A DNA stretch of 64,000 bases from Lachnospiraceae bacterium. GTDB taxonomy: Bacteria; Bacillota; Clostridia; Lachnospirales; Lachnospiraceae. The DNA is taken from NCBI GenBank assembly GCA_024692715.1, contig JAILMH010000015.1, positions 1 through 64,000 on the forward strand, given 5' to 3'. Under the pieces are notes generated by a model. It was not told where the DNA came from and ran no database searches. It was given only the letters and a program-made list of their open reading frames with translations. How positions within the stretch are numbered: the first letter of the stretch is position 1; the number at the start of each line of letters is the position of its first letter. Made by a program: the position numbers and the translations under genes. Positions 53,510 through 63,242 of this stretch are shown in pieces.

Positions 53510-54097
53510 ATGGCAATGTACAGAAAGCTTGGTCGTACAGCATCTCAGAGAAAGGCTCTTCTTAGAAGCCAGGTAACAGCTCTTATCGCTAACGGTAAGA
53601 TTAAGACAACAGCAGCTAAGGCTGAAGAAGTTCAGAAGATCGCTGAGCGTCTTATCACAAAGGCAATCCGTGAAAAGGATAACTTTGAAACAGTTAAGGT
53701 TTCAGCTAAGGTTGCTAAGAAGGATAAGGACGGCCGTCGTGTAAAGCAGATCATCGACAAGGATACAAAGGCTGTTCTTTCTGAGACTCACCGTGATGAG
53801 AACGGTAAGGTAAAGAAGATCGAAAACGGTAAGACAGTTACTGTTTACGAGACAGTTGAGAAGGAAATCAAGAAGGATCTTCCTTCAAGACTTCACGCTA
53901 GACGTGAAATGCTTAAGGTTCTTTATCCTGTAGTTCAGGGTGAAGGCAAGAAGGCTAAGGAAGTTGATCTTGTTGCAAAGCTTTTTGATGAGATCGCTCC
54001 TAAGTATGCTGACCGTAAGGGTGGTTATACAAGAATCGTAAAGATCGGCCTTCGTAAGGGCGATGCAGCTATGGAAGTACTGCTTGAGCTTGTATAA
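53510..54097 (+). CDS. rplQ: 50S ribosomal protein L17 with long internal insertion
   Basis: [29 protein letters not shown]...LHARRE...[25 protein letters not shown]; 195 aa. Confidence 0.95.
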   Translation: MAMYRKLGRTASQRKALLRSQVTALIANGKIKTTAAKAEEVQKIAERLITKAIREKDNFETVKVSAKVAKKDKDGRRVKQIIDKDTKAVLSETHRDENGKVKKIENGKTVTVYETVEKEIKKDLPSRLHARREMLKVLYPVVQGEGKKAKEVDLVAKLFDEIAPKYADRKGGYTRIVKIGLRKGDAAMEVLLELV

Positions 54098-54118
54098 TTT
54101 TTTATGCACATTACTATG

Positions 54119-54148
54119 AGGAAGAGCTTCGGCTCTTCCTTTTTTTTA
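54119..54148 (+). terminator. Intrinsic terminator of ribosomal superoperon
   Basis: aggaagagc-ttcg-gctcttcct + T8. Confidence 0.93.
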
Positions 54149-54236
54149 TATGTCAATGTATAATGACGTGGTAGTAAAAAACAGGTTATTAATACTGCAC
54201 ACATCATAGCATGCTATGAGTGGGACAGGACGGGAC

Positions 54237-56027
54237 ATGGGAATAGTAGAGACAAAAGATTTAAGATTTGAATATATACGAAGAGATGAAGATGGCAATG
54301 TAGAAGGTATAACAAAAGCTATTGACGGTGTATCTCTTAGCATAAAAAAAGGTGACTTTGTTGCAGTTTTAGGTGGAAACGGTTCTGGTAAATCTACATT
54401 TGCAAAGCATATTAATGCTATTTTATACCCTACAGAAGGACGTGTTACGGTTGACGGGAAGGATACCTCTGCCGCTGAAAATACATGGAGTATAAGGCAG
54501 CTTGCGGGAATGATCTTTCAGAATCCGGACAATCAGATAATTGGTAATGTTGTTGAAGAGGATGTAGGTTTTGGACCTGAGAATATTGGTATCCCAACTG
54601 AAGATATTTGGAAAAGAGTTAAGGGTGCCTTAAAGACTGTTAAAATGGAGAGATATAGTAAGCATTCTCCAAATAGACTTTCAGGTGGACAGAAGCAGAG
54701 GGTTGCAATTGCCGGTGTGGTTGCAATGCAGCCTAAATGCATTATTATGGATGAACCGACTGCAATGCTTGATCCATCTGGAAGAAATGATGTTATTAAT
54801 GCAGCAAGTGAGCTCAATAAAAACGAGAAAGTTACAGTTATTCTGATCACGCATTACATGGAAGAGGTAATACGTGCAAATCGTGTATTTGTAATGAATC
54901 ATGGCAAACTTGCACTCGAAGGAACACCAAGAGAAATTTTTTCTGATGTTGATAAACTTAGAGAGTTGAGACTTGATGTACCGCAGGCTACATTACTTGC
55001 ATGGTATCTTAAGAATGCAGGGATACCGATTAAAAATGCAATATTGAGCAAGGAAGAGCTTACTGAGGAGCTTAAGAGAATCAAGGCAGAATCCTTTAGG
55101 TTGAGTAATGCGGATAGCATAATTTCAAAATATATGAAGTCTGCAGGAAACAGAGAATCAGCAGTTAATAAGAATGAAAAGCCTTTGCTCATATTAGATC
55201 ATGTGAGCTATACATACAGTAAAGGAACATCAGATGAGATAAAAGCACTTGATGATGTTTCGTTTACTATACGTAAGGGAGAGCTGATCGGTATTATCGG
55301 TCATACCGGTTCAGGAAAATCGACACTTGTGCAGCACTTGAACGGACTAAATAAGGCCACTTCGGGTACCGTATATTTTGATGGTAAAGATGTATATGAC
55401 AAAGACTATGACATGAGGTCATTGAGATTTCACGTTGGACTTGTTTTCCAGTATCCTGAACACCAGCTTTTTGAAGAAACTGTATTTAAGGATGTATGCT
55501 TCGGACCTAAAAATATGGGGATGTCAGAGAAAGATGCTGAACTTGCAGCATATACGGCATTAAGAGCAGTTAAACTGCCGGAAGAATGTTACTATGCTTC
55601 GCCATTCGAACTTTCGGGTGGGCAGAAAAGAAGAGTAGCTATTGCAGGTGTACTTGCTATGAAGCCGGATATTCTTGTTTTGGATGAACCTACAGCTGGA
55701 CTTGATCCTCAGGGAAGAGATGAGATATTGGGACTTGTAAGGGAATTGCACGATGAGCAGGGAATAACTGTAGTCCTTGTTTCTCATAGTATGGAGGATG
55801 TTGCAAATTACGTAAATAGAATCATGGTCGTTGATGATGGAAAGATATTTATGGACGGCACACCTCATGAAGTCTTCAGTCATTACGAAGAACTGGAAAA
55901 TATAGGATTGGCTGCACCACAGGTAACTTATATTATGAACGATCTGAAAAAAGAGGGATTTGATCTCAGCACTGACGTTACAACAATAGATGAGGCAATT
56001 CCGGAAATTCTTAGGAGCTTTAAGTAA
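54237..56027 (+). CDS. Fused energy-coupling factor transporter ATPases (EcfA1-EcfA2 in one chain)
   Basis: Two complete ABC ATPase domains (GGNGSGKSTF/LSGGQKQR and GHTGSGKSTL/LSGGQKRR); followed by ecfT and truA. Confidence 0.9.
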   Translation: MGIVETKDLRFEYIRRDEDGNVEGITKAIDGVSLSIKKGDFVAVLGGNGSGKSTFAKHINAILYPTEGRVTVDGKDTSAAENTWSIRQLAGMIFQNPDNQIIGNVVEEDVGFGPENIGIPTEDIWKRVKGALKTVKMERYSKHSPNRLSGGQKQRVAIAGVVAMQPKCIIMDEPTAMLDPSGRNDVINAASELNKNEKVTVILITHYMEEVIRANRVFVMNHGKLALEGTPREIFSDVDKLRELRLDVPQATLLAWYLKNAGIPIKNAILSKEELTEELKRIKAESFRLSNADSIISKYMKSAGNRESAVNKNEKPLLILDHVSYTYSKGTSDEIKALDDVSFTIRKGELIGIIGHTGSGKSTLVQHLNGLNKATSGTVYFDGKDVYDKDYDMRSLRFHVGLVFQYPEHQLFEETVFKDVCFGPKNMGMSEKDAELAAYTALRAVKLPEECYYASPFELSGGQKRRVAIAGVLAMKPDILVLDEPTAGLDPQGRDEILGLVRELHDEQGITVVLVSHSMEDVANYVNRIMVVDDGKIFMDGTPHEVFSHYEELENIGLAAPQVTYIMNDLKKEGFDLSTDVTTIDEAIPEILRSFK

Positions 56028-56028
56028 A

Positions 56029-56835
56029 ATGCTGAGAGATATTACAATTGGACAATACTATCAGGCTGATTCAAATATACATAAGCTTGATCCAAGAACT
56101 AAGCTTATAGGTACGCTTGTATTTTTAATTTCACTTTTTCTTTTTAGGAATGTAACTGCTTTTGCGATAGCTACTGTTTTTCTTGCAGTTATGATAAAGA
56201 TTTCAAAGGTGCCCTTCAGATTCATGATGCGAGGAATGAAGAGTATCTTTGTGATCATGTTGATCACGGTTATTTTTAATATGTTTATGACTCCCGGAGA
56301 TGCACTGGTAAAGGTCTGGAAGTTTACGATCACTGTGCAGGGCGCGGAGAATGCGGCATATACTGCAGTGAGATTGATATATTTAATAATCGGAGCTTCG
56401 CTGATGACATTGACAACAACGCCAAACCAGCTTACAGATGGTTTGGAAAGTTTGATGGGACCATTCAAAATTTTTAAGCTTCCTGTGCATGAAATAGCTA
56501 TGATGATGTCGATCGCATTGAGATTTATCCCGATCCTACTGGATGAGACAGATAAAATTATGAGAGCGCAGGCAGCCAGAGGAGCTGATTTTGAGCATGG
56601 AAATATCATTCAGCGTGCAAAAGCATTAGTTCCGATTCTTGTACCACTGTTCGTATCGGCATTCAGAAGAGCTAATGATCTTGCAATGGCCATGGAAGCC
56701 AGATGTTATCGAGGCGGAGAGGGAAGAACAAAAATGAAGCCTCTCAAATATTCATCCGGCGACAGGATAGCATTTCTTATACTTGTGATTTATCTCGCTG
56801 CAGTCATTGCAGCAGGCAGGTTTGGATTTATATGA
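56029..56835 (+). CDS. ecfT: Energy-coupling factor transporter transmembrane protein EcfT
   Basis: LDPRTKLIGTLVFL; RIMRAQAARGADF-type motif (KIMRAQAARGADFEHG). Confidence 0.92.
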   Translation: MLRDITIGQYYQADSNIHKLDPRTKLIGTLVFLISLFLFRNVTAFAIATVFLAVMIKISKVPFRFMMRGMKSIFVIMLITVIFNMFMTPGDALVKVWKFTITVQGAENAAYTAVRLIYLIIGASLMTLTTTPNQLTDGLESLMGPFKIFKLPVHEIAMMMSIALRFIPILLDETDKIMRAQAARGADFEHGNIIQRAKALVPILVPLFVSAFRRANDLAMAMEARCYRGGEGRTKMKPLKYSSGDRIAFLILVIYLAAVIAAGRFGFI

Positions 56836-57581
56836 AAAGAGTTTTGTTAAAGGTAGCTTATGATGGTACTAATTATCACGGATGGCAGGTTCAGGACGGG
56901 TCTGCCACGATTGAAAGTGAGCTCAATCGTGCAATAAATGAAATAACACATGAGCAGATTGAGGTAAGCGGTGCCAGCAGAACAGATGCAGGAGTCCATG
57001 CAAGAGGAAATCTGGCGGTATTTGATACAAATGCAAGAATGCCTGCAGAAAAATTTTCGTATGCGTTAAACACAAGGCTCCCGGAAGATATTCGTGTGGT
57101 TGAATCAAGTGAAGTTTCAATGGAATTTCATCCGAGGTTTGTAGATACTGAAAAGACTTATATGTATCGAATCTGTAATGCAGAATTTCCTGACCCGCTT
57201 AAGCGTTTATATACTTTTTTCTCGTATACAAAGTATGATGTGGATAAAATGCAGAAGGCTGCAGAGTATCTGACAGGTGAGCATGATTTTAAGAGCTTTG
57301 CGTCTATACACACTCAGGCGAAAACGACTGTAAGGGAAATAACAGGTATAAAAGTAGAGCGGGCAGATAATGAGATTCAGATCACCGTAAAAGGTTATGG
57401 ATTCCTTTACAATATGGTTCGGATCATTGCAGGTACGCTATTAGAAATAGGGGCCGGTAAGTATGCGCCGGAGAGTATAAAAGATATTTTAGAGGCATGT
57501 GATAGATCAAAAGCCGGACCGACAGCTCCTGCCCAAGGATTAACATTGATTGAAATCAAGATATTGGATGGCACTGTGTGA
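56832..57581 (+). CDS. truA: tRNA pseudouridine synthase A
   Basis: YDGTNYHGWQVQDG; GASRTDAGVHARGN. Confidence 0.96.
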   Translation: MKRVLLKVAYDGTNYHGWQVQDGSATIESELNRAINEITHEQIEVSGASRTDAGVHARGNLAVFDTNARMPAEKFSYALNTRLPEDIRVVESSEVSMEFHPRFVDTEKTYMYRICNAEFPDPLKRLYTFFSYTKYDVDKMQKAAEYLTGEHDFKSFASIHTQAKTTVREITGIKVERADNEIQITVKGYGFLYNMVRIIAGTLLEIGAGKYAPESIKDILEACDRSKAGPTAPAQGLTLIEIKILDGTV

Positions 57582-57587
57582 TATAAT
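57579..57587 (+). promoter_or_regulatory. Extended -10 promoter candidate TGaTATAAT overlapping truA stop
   Basis: Exact TGnTATAAT 33 nt upstream of the nifH-like start; no clear -35. Confidence 0.5.
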
Positions 57588-57620
57588 TGTTAAAAAGTTA
57601 TCAATCAAGGAAAAGTTTGT

Positions 57621-58379
57621 ATGTTAAAGTTAGCAATTTATGGAAAAGGCGGAATAGGAAAATCAACGACGACTGCGAACCTCGCGGCCGCCTTTTCTCT
57701 ATTAGGGAAAAAAGTAATACAGATCGGATGTGATCCAAAGGCGGACTCTACAATGAATTTGCTTGGTGGAGAACCTGTTGGCTCAGTTATGGATTACATG
57801 AGAAAAAATGATGCTCTGCCGGAAGACTACCATGAAGTTGTAAAGGAAGGATTCGGTGGAGTTCTTTGTATAGAAACAGGAGGTCCTACACCGGGGCTTG
57901 GCTGTGCCGGAAGAGGAATCATTACAACATTTCATCTTCTGGATGATCTGGAGCTTTTTGAAAAGGAAAAGCCGGATGTGGTTTTGTATGATGTTTTGGG
58001 AGATGTTGTCTGCGGCGGCTTTGCAGCCCCTATAAGAGAGGGTTATGCAGAGCAGGTACTAATAGTCACATCAGGAGAAAAAATGGCTCTGTACGCTGCG
58101 AGAAATATCAATGAAGCGGTAAATAATTTCCAGGACAGGGGATATGCAAAGGTTCGAGGAATCATTTTGAACCATAGAAATGTTAAAGATGAAAATGCAA
58201 AAGTAGAAGCGTTTGCGAAGGAAAATGGGCTCAATGTGATCGGAGAGATCCCTCGAAGTGATGATATTATTTTTTATGAAGAAGCAGGAAAAACAGTAAT
58301 AGAGGGAGATCCTGAGCTTGAAGTGAGCAGGCACTATATTGAGCTTGCAAAGAAATTATTGGCGGAGGATGCACAATGA
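57621..58379 (+). CDS. NifH/BchL-family nitrogenase iron protein-like reductase
   Basis: [28 protein letters not shown] (C95) and [12 protein letters not shown] (C131) Fe-S ligands. Confidence 0.93.
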   Translation: MLKLAIYGKGGIGKSTTTANLAAAFSLLGKKVIQIGCDPKADSTMNLLGGEPVGSVMDYMRKNDALPEDYHEVVKEGFGGVLCIETGGPTPGLGCAGRGIITTFHLLDDLELFEKEKPDVVLYDVLGDVVCGGFAAPIREGYAEQVLIVTSGEKMALYAARNINEAVNNFQDRGYAKVRGIILNHRNVKDENAKVEAFAKENGLNVIGEIPRSDDIIFYEEAGKTVIEGDPELEVSRHYIELAKKLLAEDAQ

Positions 58380-60706
58380 GCAATGGAGCTGTCTGCTATA
58401 CCGTAAAAGAGCTTTCAGAAAGAAATGATATTCCCTCAGAATTTACACTGTCATCGCATCTGATCTATAGTTCACCGGCCACACTTGCATATAATTCTCC
58501 GGGAGCAAAGGGGTTTGGCGTTAAAAGAGCAGGACTTTCTGTTCCGGATTCGGTGATGCTTATAATTTCTCCTGGATGCTGCGGACGAAATACATCAGAA
58601 CTCAGTAATTTGCCGCAGTATAAAAACAGATTCTTTTATCTTACCATGAGTGAGACAGATCTTGTTACAGCAAGACATTTAACGAGTATCCCGAAAGCCG
58701 TAAAGGGAATACTGGAAAGTCTGAATAAAAAGCCTTCGGTTGTAATGCTTTGCGTTACCTGCGTAGATGCCCTGCTTGGCACAGATATGGATAGGGTTGC
58801 AAAGAAATGCGAGGAACAGTGCGGTGTCAGGGTAAGACCATGCTATATGTATGCGCTGACAAGAGAAGGGAGAAAACCGCCGATGGTGCATGTCAGAGCA
58901 TCGATCTATTCGCTTTTGGAAAAGAGACGGCGTCGCAGTAATGCGGTCAATCTTCTCGGATTTTTTGCAAATCTTAATGACTCATCGGAATTATATGACC
59001 TTCTGAAAAGTTCAGGAGTTAAACATATTCGAGAGATCTCACGATGTGAAAATTATGAAGCCTTTGAGGAAATGGCTGAGGCAAGCTTTAACGTGGTCTT
59101 AAATCAGGAAGCACGGCATGCGGCGGATGAATTGTCAGAAAGACTTGGACAGCCTTATATAGAGCTGAAAAGGTTCTACAGTGCGGAACGTATACATCGC
59201 CAGTATAGAGCTTTTTTTAATGCGATAGGATCTCAGGTGAATGATGATGAATTTTTTGAAAAAGCTAAAGCAGCTGAGAAAGATTTTTCTGAAAAATATA
59301 AGGGATTGAAAGTATCGATCGGAGAAAGCGTCAATGCAGATCCTTTTGAACTTGCATTTTCGCTCGCCTGCCTAGGTGCTGAGGTCAGAGAGATCTTCGG
59401 CGTGGTTACAGGCGAAGCAATGGTATGGATAAATAAACTTGCGGAGATAAGTCCTGAAACAAAAGTATATTGTAATCAGGACCCGTCAATGCTGCATTAC
59501 GAGTCGGGGAATTCAGAAGTTGATCTGACTATCGGTAAAGATGCATCGTACTATCACCCGGAAACAAAGCATCTTTTATGGAATGAAGATGAGCAGCCGT
59601 TTGGATTTGATGGTCTAGTCAGGCTTCTTAAAGCAATAGCTGATACTGTGAAAAGTTCCGCAAGCAAGGAAAAATCAAAGACTGAAACAGAAATAGAAGT
59701 AAAAGATGAATTAAAACTCACTGAAAGCGGAAATATAAGAGGCTTTAGAAGAGTTCTGACACCTTTTGCACCGGACCAGAGCGGCGCAGTCTCATATGTT
59801 TACAGTAAGGGCGGAATGATAGTTATCATTGACGCAGGAGGCTGCACAGGAAATATATGTGGGTTTGATGAGCATCGCTGGGTAAGTGCAGGAATGGGTG
59901 CGAGAACAGCAGTATTCAGCGCCGGTCTTAGGGATATGGATGCTATTCTCGGACGAGATAAGGAGCTTGTCGAAAAGCTCAGTTCAGCGGCGGAAGCTAT
60001 AAAACCGAAATTCATAGCTTTGATCGGAACTCCGGTGCCTTCAGTGATCGCAACAGATTATATGGCGCTCAAACGTATGAGTGAAAAGTCATGCGGAGTT
60101 AAAACGATCACTATCCAGACAAATGGCATGGAGCTCTATGATAAGGGAATAGAGCGTGCTGCCGGGGCAATCGGGTCTGAAGCAATAAGCAGTGGAGATA
60201 TGGTGGGGTTCACACCGATGGATTTTGCAGAATTCAGAGAGGATGATGTGAAAGAAGCGTGGAAGGCTGATAAAGCGGCAGATATTCTTGCATTGTCTCC
60301 TGCAGTACTGAAGGTTGTTCGTGAAGTTTGTAAAAATAAAGGACTTTCGTATGAATATGGATTTCCGAAGGCTGGTGAATGGCTCGAGAATGTGCCGGAT
60401 TTATCCGGAAAGAAAGTTCTTATAGTGCATCAGCAGGCTGCAGCGCATTCTTTGAGAAAAGAGATCGAGAAAAGATATCGTGGAACGGATGTTACCGTGG
60501 CTTCATTTTTTATGATGGATAGTGAGTATAAGCGGGAACAGGATGTAAAACTGAAAGAAGAGTATGATCTAACGGACCTTGCAGGACGTGAAAATTACGA
60601 TGTCATATTTGCAGACCCGATAATGAAACCCCTTGTGAAGACAGAATGTGAATGGATAGATATGATGCATTTTGCGGTTTCAGGGCAGAGACCGGAAGGA
60701 ACGTGA
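58376..60706 (+). CDS. Nitrogenase component 1-like protein with two tandem NifD/K-type domains in one 776-aa chain
   Basis: N-half SPGCCGRNT and [13 protein letters not shown]; linker [20 protein letters not shown]-half [16 protein letters not shown] and [20 protein letters not shown] overlap with NifH-like gene. Confidence 0.8.
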   Translation: MSNGAVCYTVKELSERNDIPSEFTLSSHLIYSSPATLAYNSPGAKGFGVKRAGLSVPDSVMLIISPGCCGRNTSELSNLPQYKNRFFYLTMSETDLVTARHLTSIPKAVKGILESLNKKPSVVMLCVTCVDALLGTDMDRVAKKCEEQCGVRVRPCYMYALTREGRKPPMVHVRASIYSLLEKRRRRSNAVNLLGFFANLNDSSELYDLLKSSGVKHIREISRCENYEAFEEMAEASFNVVLNQEARHAADELSERLGQPYIELKRFYSAERIHRQYRAFFNAIGSQVNDDEFFEKAKAAEKDFSEKYKGLKVSIGESVNADPFELAFSLACLGAEVREIFGVVTGEAMVWINKLAEISPETKVYCNQDPSMLHYESGNSEVDLTIGKDASYYHPETKHLLWNEDEQPFGFDGLVRLLKAIADTVKSSASKEKSKTETEIEVKDELKLTESGNIRGFRRVLTPFAPDQSGAVSYVYSKGGMIVIIDAGGCTGNICGFDEHRWVSAGMGARTAVFSAGLRDMDAILGRDKELVEKLSSAAEAIKPKFIALIGTPVPSVIATDYMALKRMSEKSCGVKTITIQTNGMELYDKGIERAAGAIGSEAISSGDMVGFTPMDFAEFREDDVKEAWKADKAADILALSPAVLKVVREVCKNKGLSYEYGFPKAGEWLENVPDLSGKKVLIVHQQAAAHSLRKEIEKRYRGTDVTVASFFMMDSEYKREQDVKLKEEYDLTDLAGRENYDVIFADPIMKPLVKTECEWIDMMHFAVSGQRPEGT

Positions 60707-60709
60707 GAA

Positions 60710-63019
60710 ATGGAAACACGTAGATTAAGAGTTCATGGTATCGTTCAGGGAGTGGGATTCAGGCCTGCAGTAGCGCGTTTAGCTGCAAAATATAAATTAA
60801 CCGGCAATGTAAGCAATAGAGGACCTTTCGTAGAAATTTTCCTACAGGGGGAAAGCAGTGCAATAGATGAGCTGAGCTTGGAGCTTCGTGAAAATTCCCC
60901 TGAAAGAGCTGAGATCATAAGAATCGAAGAAGAACATATAGAGGCTTCGAATGTTTATGATACTTTTTCTATAGTTGAAAGTGAAAAAACCACCGGAGAA
61001 ATTTACATTCCGCCGGATATAGCTATATGTGAAAAGTGTGCAGAGGAACTTTTTGATCCAAAGGACCGGAGGTATCTTCATCCATTCATTAACTGTACTT
61101 CATGCGGGCCAAGGCTTACCATATTAGAGCATTTGCCATATGACAGGGAGAGGACTTCGATGAAGCATTTCCCCATGTGTGAGAAATGTGCAGAAGAGTA
61201 TAGATCACCAAAATCTCGAAGATATGATGCGCAGCCTGTCTGCTGTAATGATTGTGGTCCGGAAGTATATGTGCTTGAAAAAAACGGAGATATAAAGATT
61301 AAAGGCTCTGCAGCGATCCTTAAGGTAAGAGAAGTTTTAAGAAATGGAGGAATAGCTGCTGTCAAAGGGATAGGCGGTTTTCATCTTTGCTGTGATGCTT
61401 CAGATGAGGCAGCGGTCAGGCTTTTAAGACAGAGAAAACATAGGCCGGTAAAGCCGTTTGCAGTTATGGCGGCAGATGAAAAAGCTGTAAGACGCATAGC
61501 AAGGGTAGAACCGGAAATGGAACCCGTTCTAAAAGGGCATCAGAAGCCGATAATTTTAATGCGGCGGCTTAAAGATTCCGGACTTGCAGATTCATTATGC
61601 CCGGGAAATCCCAAAATAGGTATAATGCTTCCGTATACACCGCTTCACATGCTGCTTTTTAAATACCCGGATGGTAAAACTTTTCCCGGGACTTTAGTTA
61701 TGACAAGCGGAAATGTTTCAGGAGCACCGATATGCGTGAGTGATGATGAAGTACTTCGGGAACTGTCGGGATTTGTTGATATCATACTTTCACATGATAG
61801 AGAAATATTGACGCGTGCTGATGATTCCGTGATGGATTTTTACAGGAAAAAGCCATATATGATAAGGCGTTCGCGAGGGTATGCTCCGCTTCCGTATCAG
61901 ATCTCATCCATAACTGAAGGTGAGGTTCTGGCCGTTGGAGGTGAGTTAAAAAATACGTTTTGCATCGGCAAAAATGGCTTGATGTATCCCTCGGCATATA
62001 TAGGGGACCTTGCCGATGTAAGGTCTCTTAAGGTTTTAGAAAAGACTGCAGATAGAATGAAGGATATGCTTGAAAGCAATCCTGAGATCGTTGCCTGTGA
62101 TCTTCATCCGGCATATCATTCCACAGAATTTGCAGAGAGTATCGGAAAAGAAGTTTTTAAGGTTCAGCATCATTATGCACATATTCTTTCGTGCATGGCT
62201 GAAAATGATGTTTCAGAAAAGGTGATCGGTGCGGCCTTTGACGGAACAGGATACGGAACGGACGGAAATATCTGGGGCGGTGAACTGCTGCTGGCAGATC
62301 CGTATGGCTTTAAGAGAGCCGGAAGTATTGTGCCGTTCAGGCAGGTCGGAGGAGATGGAGCTTCGAAAGCCGGATGGAAAATAGCAGCTTCGATGATAAG
62401 CTCACTTTACGGTAAGGAAGCAGCTTCAGAAATTGTAGAAAATCTGCATATTACGGATAGGGTACAGCTTAATGTTATAGCCAAAATGGCCGAAAAAGGA
62501 CTTAACACAGTGACTTCGACCAGTGCAGGAAGGCTTTTTGACGCGGTCAGTGCTGTGCTTGGAATAGTGAGAGAATCTACTTTCGAAGGAGAAGCTTCAA
62601 CAGCACTTCAGTATACTGCAGAAAGATGCAAAAACCGTGATATAATTCAACTGCCGGAGCTTATTACTGAAAACAATGGATTTGTAAATATCAGGACAGA
62701 TAATATTTTCAGGCAGATAGTGGAGGACAGATCGTCCGGTATGCCGATAGAAAAATGTGCGTATGAATTCCATGCATGGCTTGCAGAGGGAATTTCAGAA
62801 GCATTGATCAGAATAAGGAATTTGTCAGAGATAAATATTGCCGCTTTAAGCGGAGGAGTATTTCAGAATACGCTGCTGCTGGGACTTGTTGAAGCAAAGG
62901 CAGAGGCAGCGGGGCTTAAAGTGCTTAAGCATAGTCTTGTTCCGCCTAACGACGGAGGGATAGCTTTAGGACAGGCATTTGCGGCAGCAGCTAAGCTGCA
63001 GCAGAGAGCGGAAAGATAA
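60710..63019 (+). CDS. hypF: Carbamoyltransferase HypF
   Basis: Acylphosphatase domain GIVQGVGFRPAVARLA, two Cys4 Zn motifs, YrdC-like domain, Kae1-like domain VQHHYAHILSCMAEN. Confidence 0.96.
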   Translation: METRRLRVHGIVQGVGFRPAVARLAAKYKLTGNVSNRGPFVEIFLQGESSAIDELSLELRENSPERAEIIRIEEEHIEASNVYDTFSIVESEKTTGEIYIPPDIAICEKCAEELFDPKDRRYLHPFINCTSCGPRLTILEHLPYDRERTSMKHFPMCEKCAEEYRSPKSRRYDAQPVCCNDCGPEVYVLEKNGDIKIKGSAAILKVREVLRNGGIAAVKGIGGFHLCCDASDEAAVRLLRQRKHRPVKPFAVMAADEKAVRRIARVEPEMEPVLKGHQKPIILMRRLKDSGLADSLCPGNPKIGIMLPYTPLHMLLFKYPDGKTFPGTLVMTSGNVSGAPICVSDDEVLRELSGFVDIILSHDREILTRADDSVMDFYRKKPYMIRRSRGYAPLPYQISSITEGEVLAVGGELKNTFCIGKNGLMYPSAYIGDLADVRSLKVLEKTADRMKDMLESNPEIVACDLHPAYHSTEFAESIGKEVFKVQHHYAHILSCMAENDVSEKVIGAAFDGTGYGTDGNIWGGELLLADPYGFKRAGSIVPFRQVGGDGASKAGWKIAASMISSLYGKEAASEIVENLHITDRVQLNVIAKMAEKGLNTVTSTSAGRLFDAVSAVLGIVRESTFEGEASTALQYTAERCKNRDIIQLPELITENNGFVNIRTDNIFRQIVEDRSSGMPIEKCAYEFHAWLAEGISEALIRIRNLSEINIAALSGGVFQNTLLLGLVEAKAEAAGLKVLKHSLVPPNDGGIALGQAFAAAAKLQQRAER

Positions 63020-63029
63020 GGAGAAAGAT

Positions 63030-63242
63030 ATGTGTGTCGGATTATCAGCAAGAGTATTAAAGGTCAGTAATGGAACAGCTATCATTGACGCATCAGGAGC
63101 TAAAAGAAGTGTTTCATCAGAACTTATCGCAGATCTTGAGCCGGGAGATTATGTTATGGTCCATGCAGGATCTGCAATTGCTAAAATAACGGATGATGAT
63201 GTAAATGAATCAGATGAGTTGATGAAGGAGTTCATGAATTAA
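63030..63242 (+). CDS. hypC: HypC/HupF family maturation chaperone
   Basis: MCVGLSARVLKV...DLEPGDYVMVHAGSAIAKI; between hypF and hypD. Confidence 0.88.
   Translation: MCVGLSARVLKVSNGTAIIDASGAKRSVSSELIADLEPGDYVMVHAGSAIAKITDDDVNESDELMKEFMN

Noticed and set aside
39456-54109. Many minus-strand ORFs in the ribosomal superoperon
   Set aside because: Antisense of well-identified ribosomal genes, no homology-like motifs.
57621-60706. Dinitrogen fixation (true NifHDK)
   Set aside because: No nifB/E/N in view, component 1 is fused with a degenerate second half, and the neighbours are hyp genes; only nitrogenase-superfamily membership is supported.
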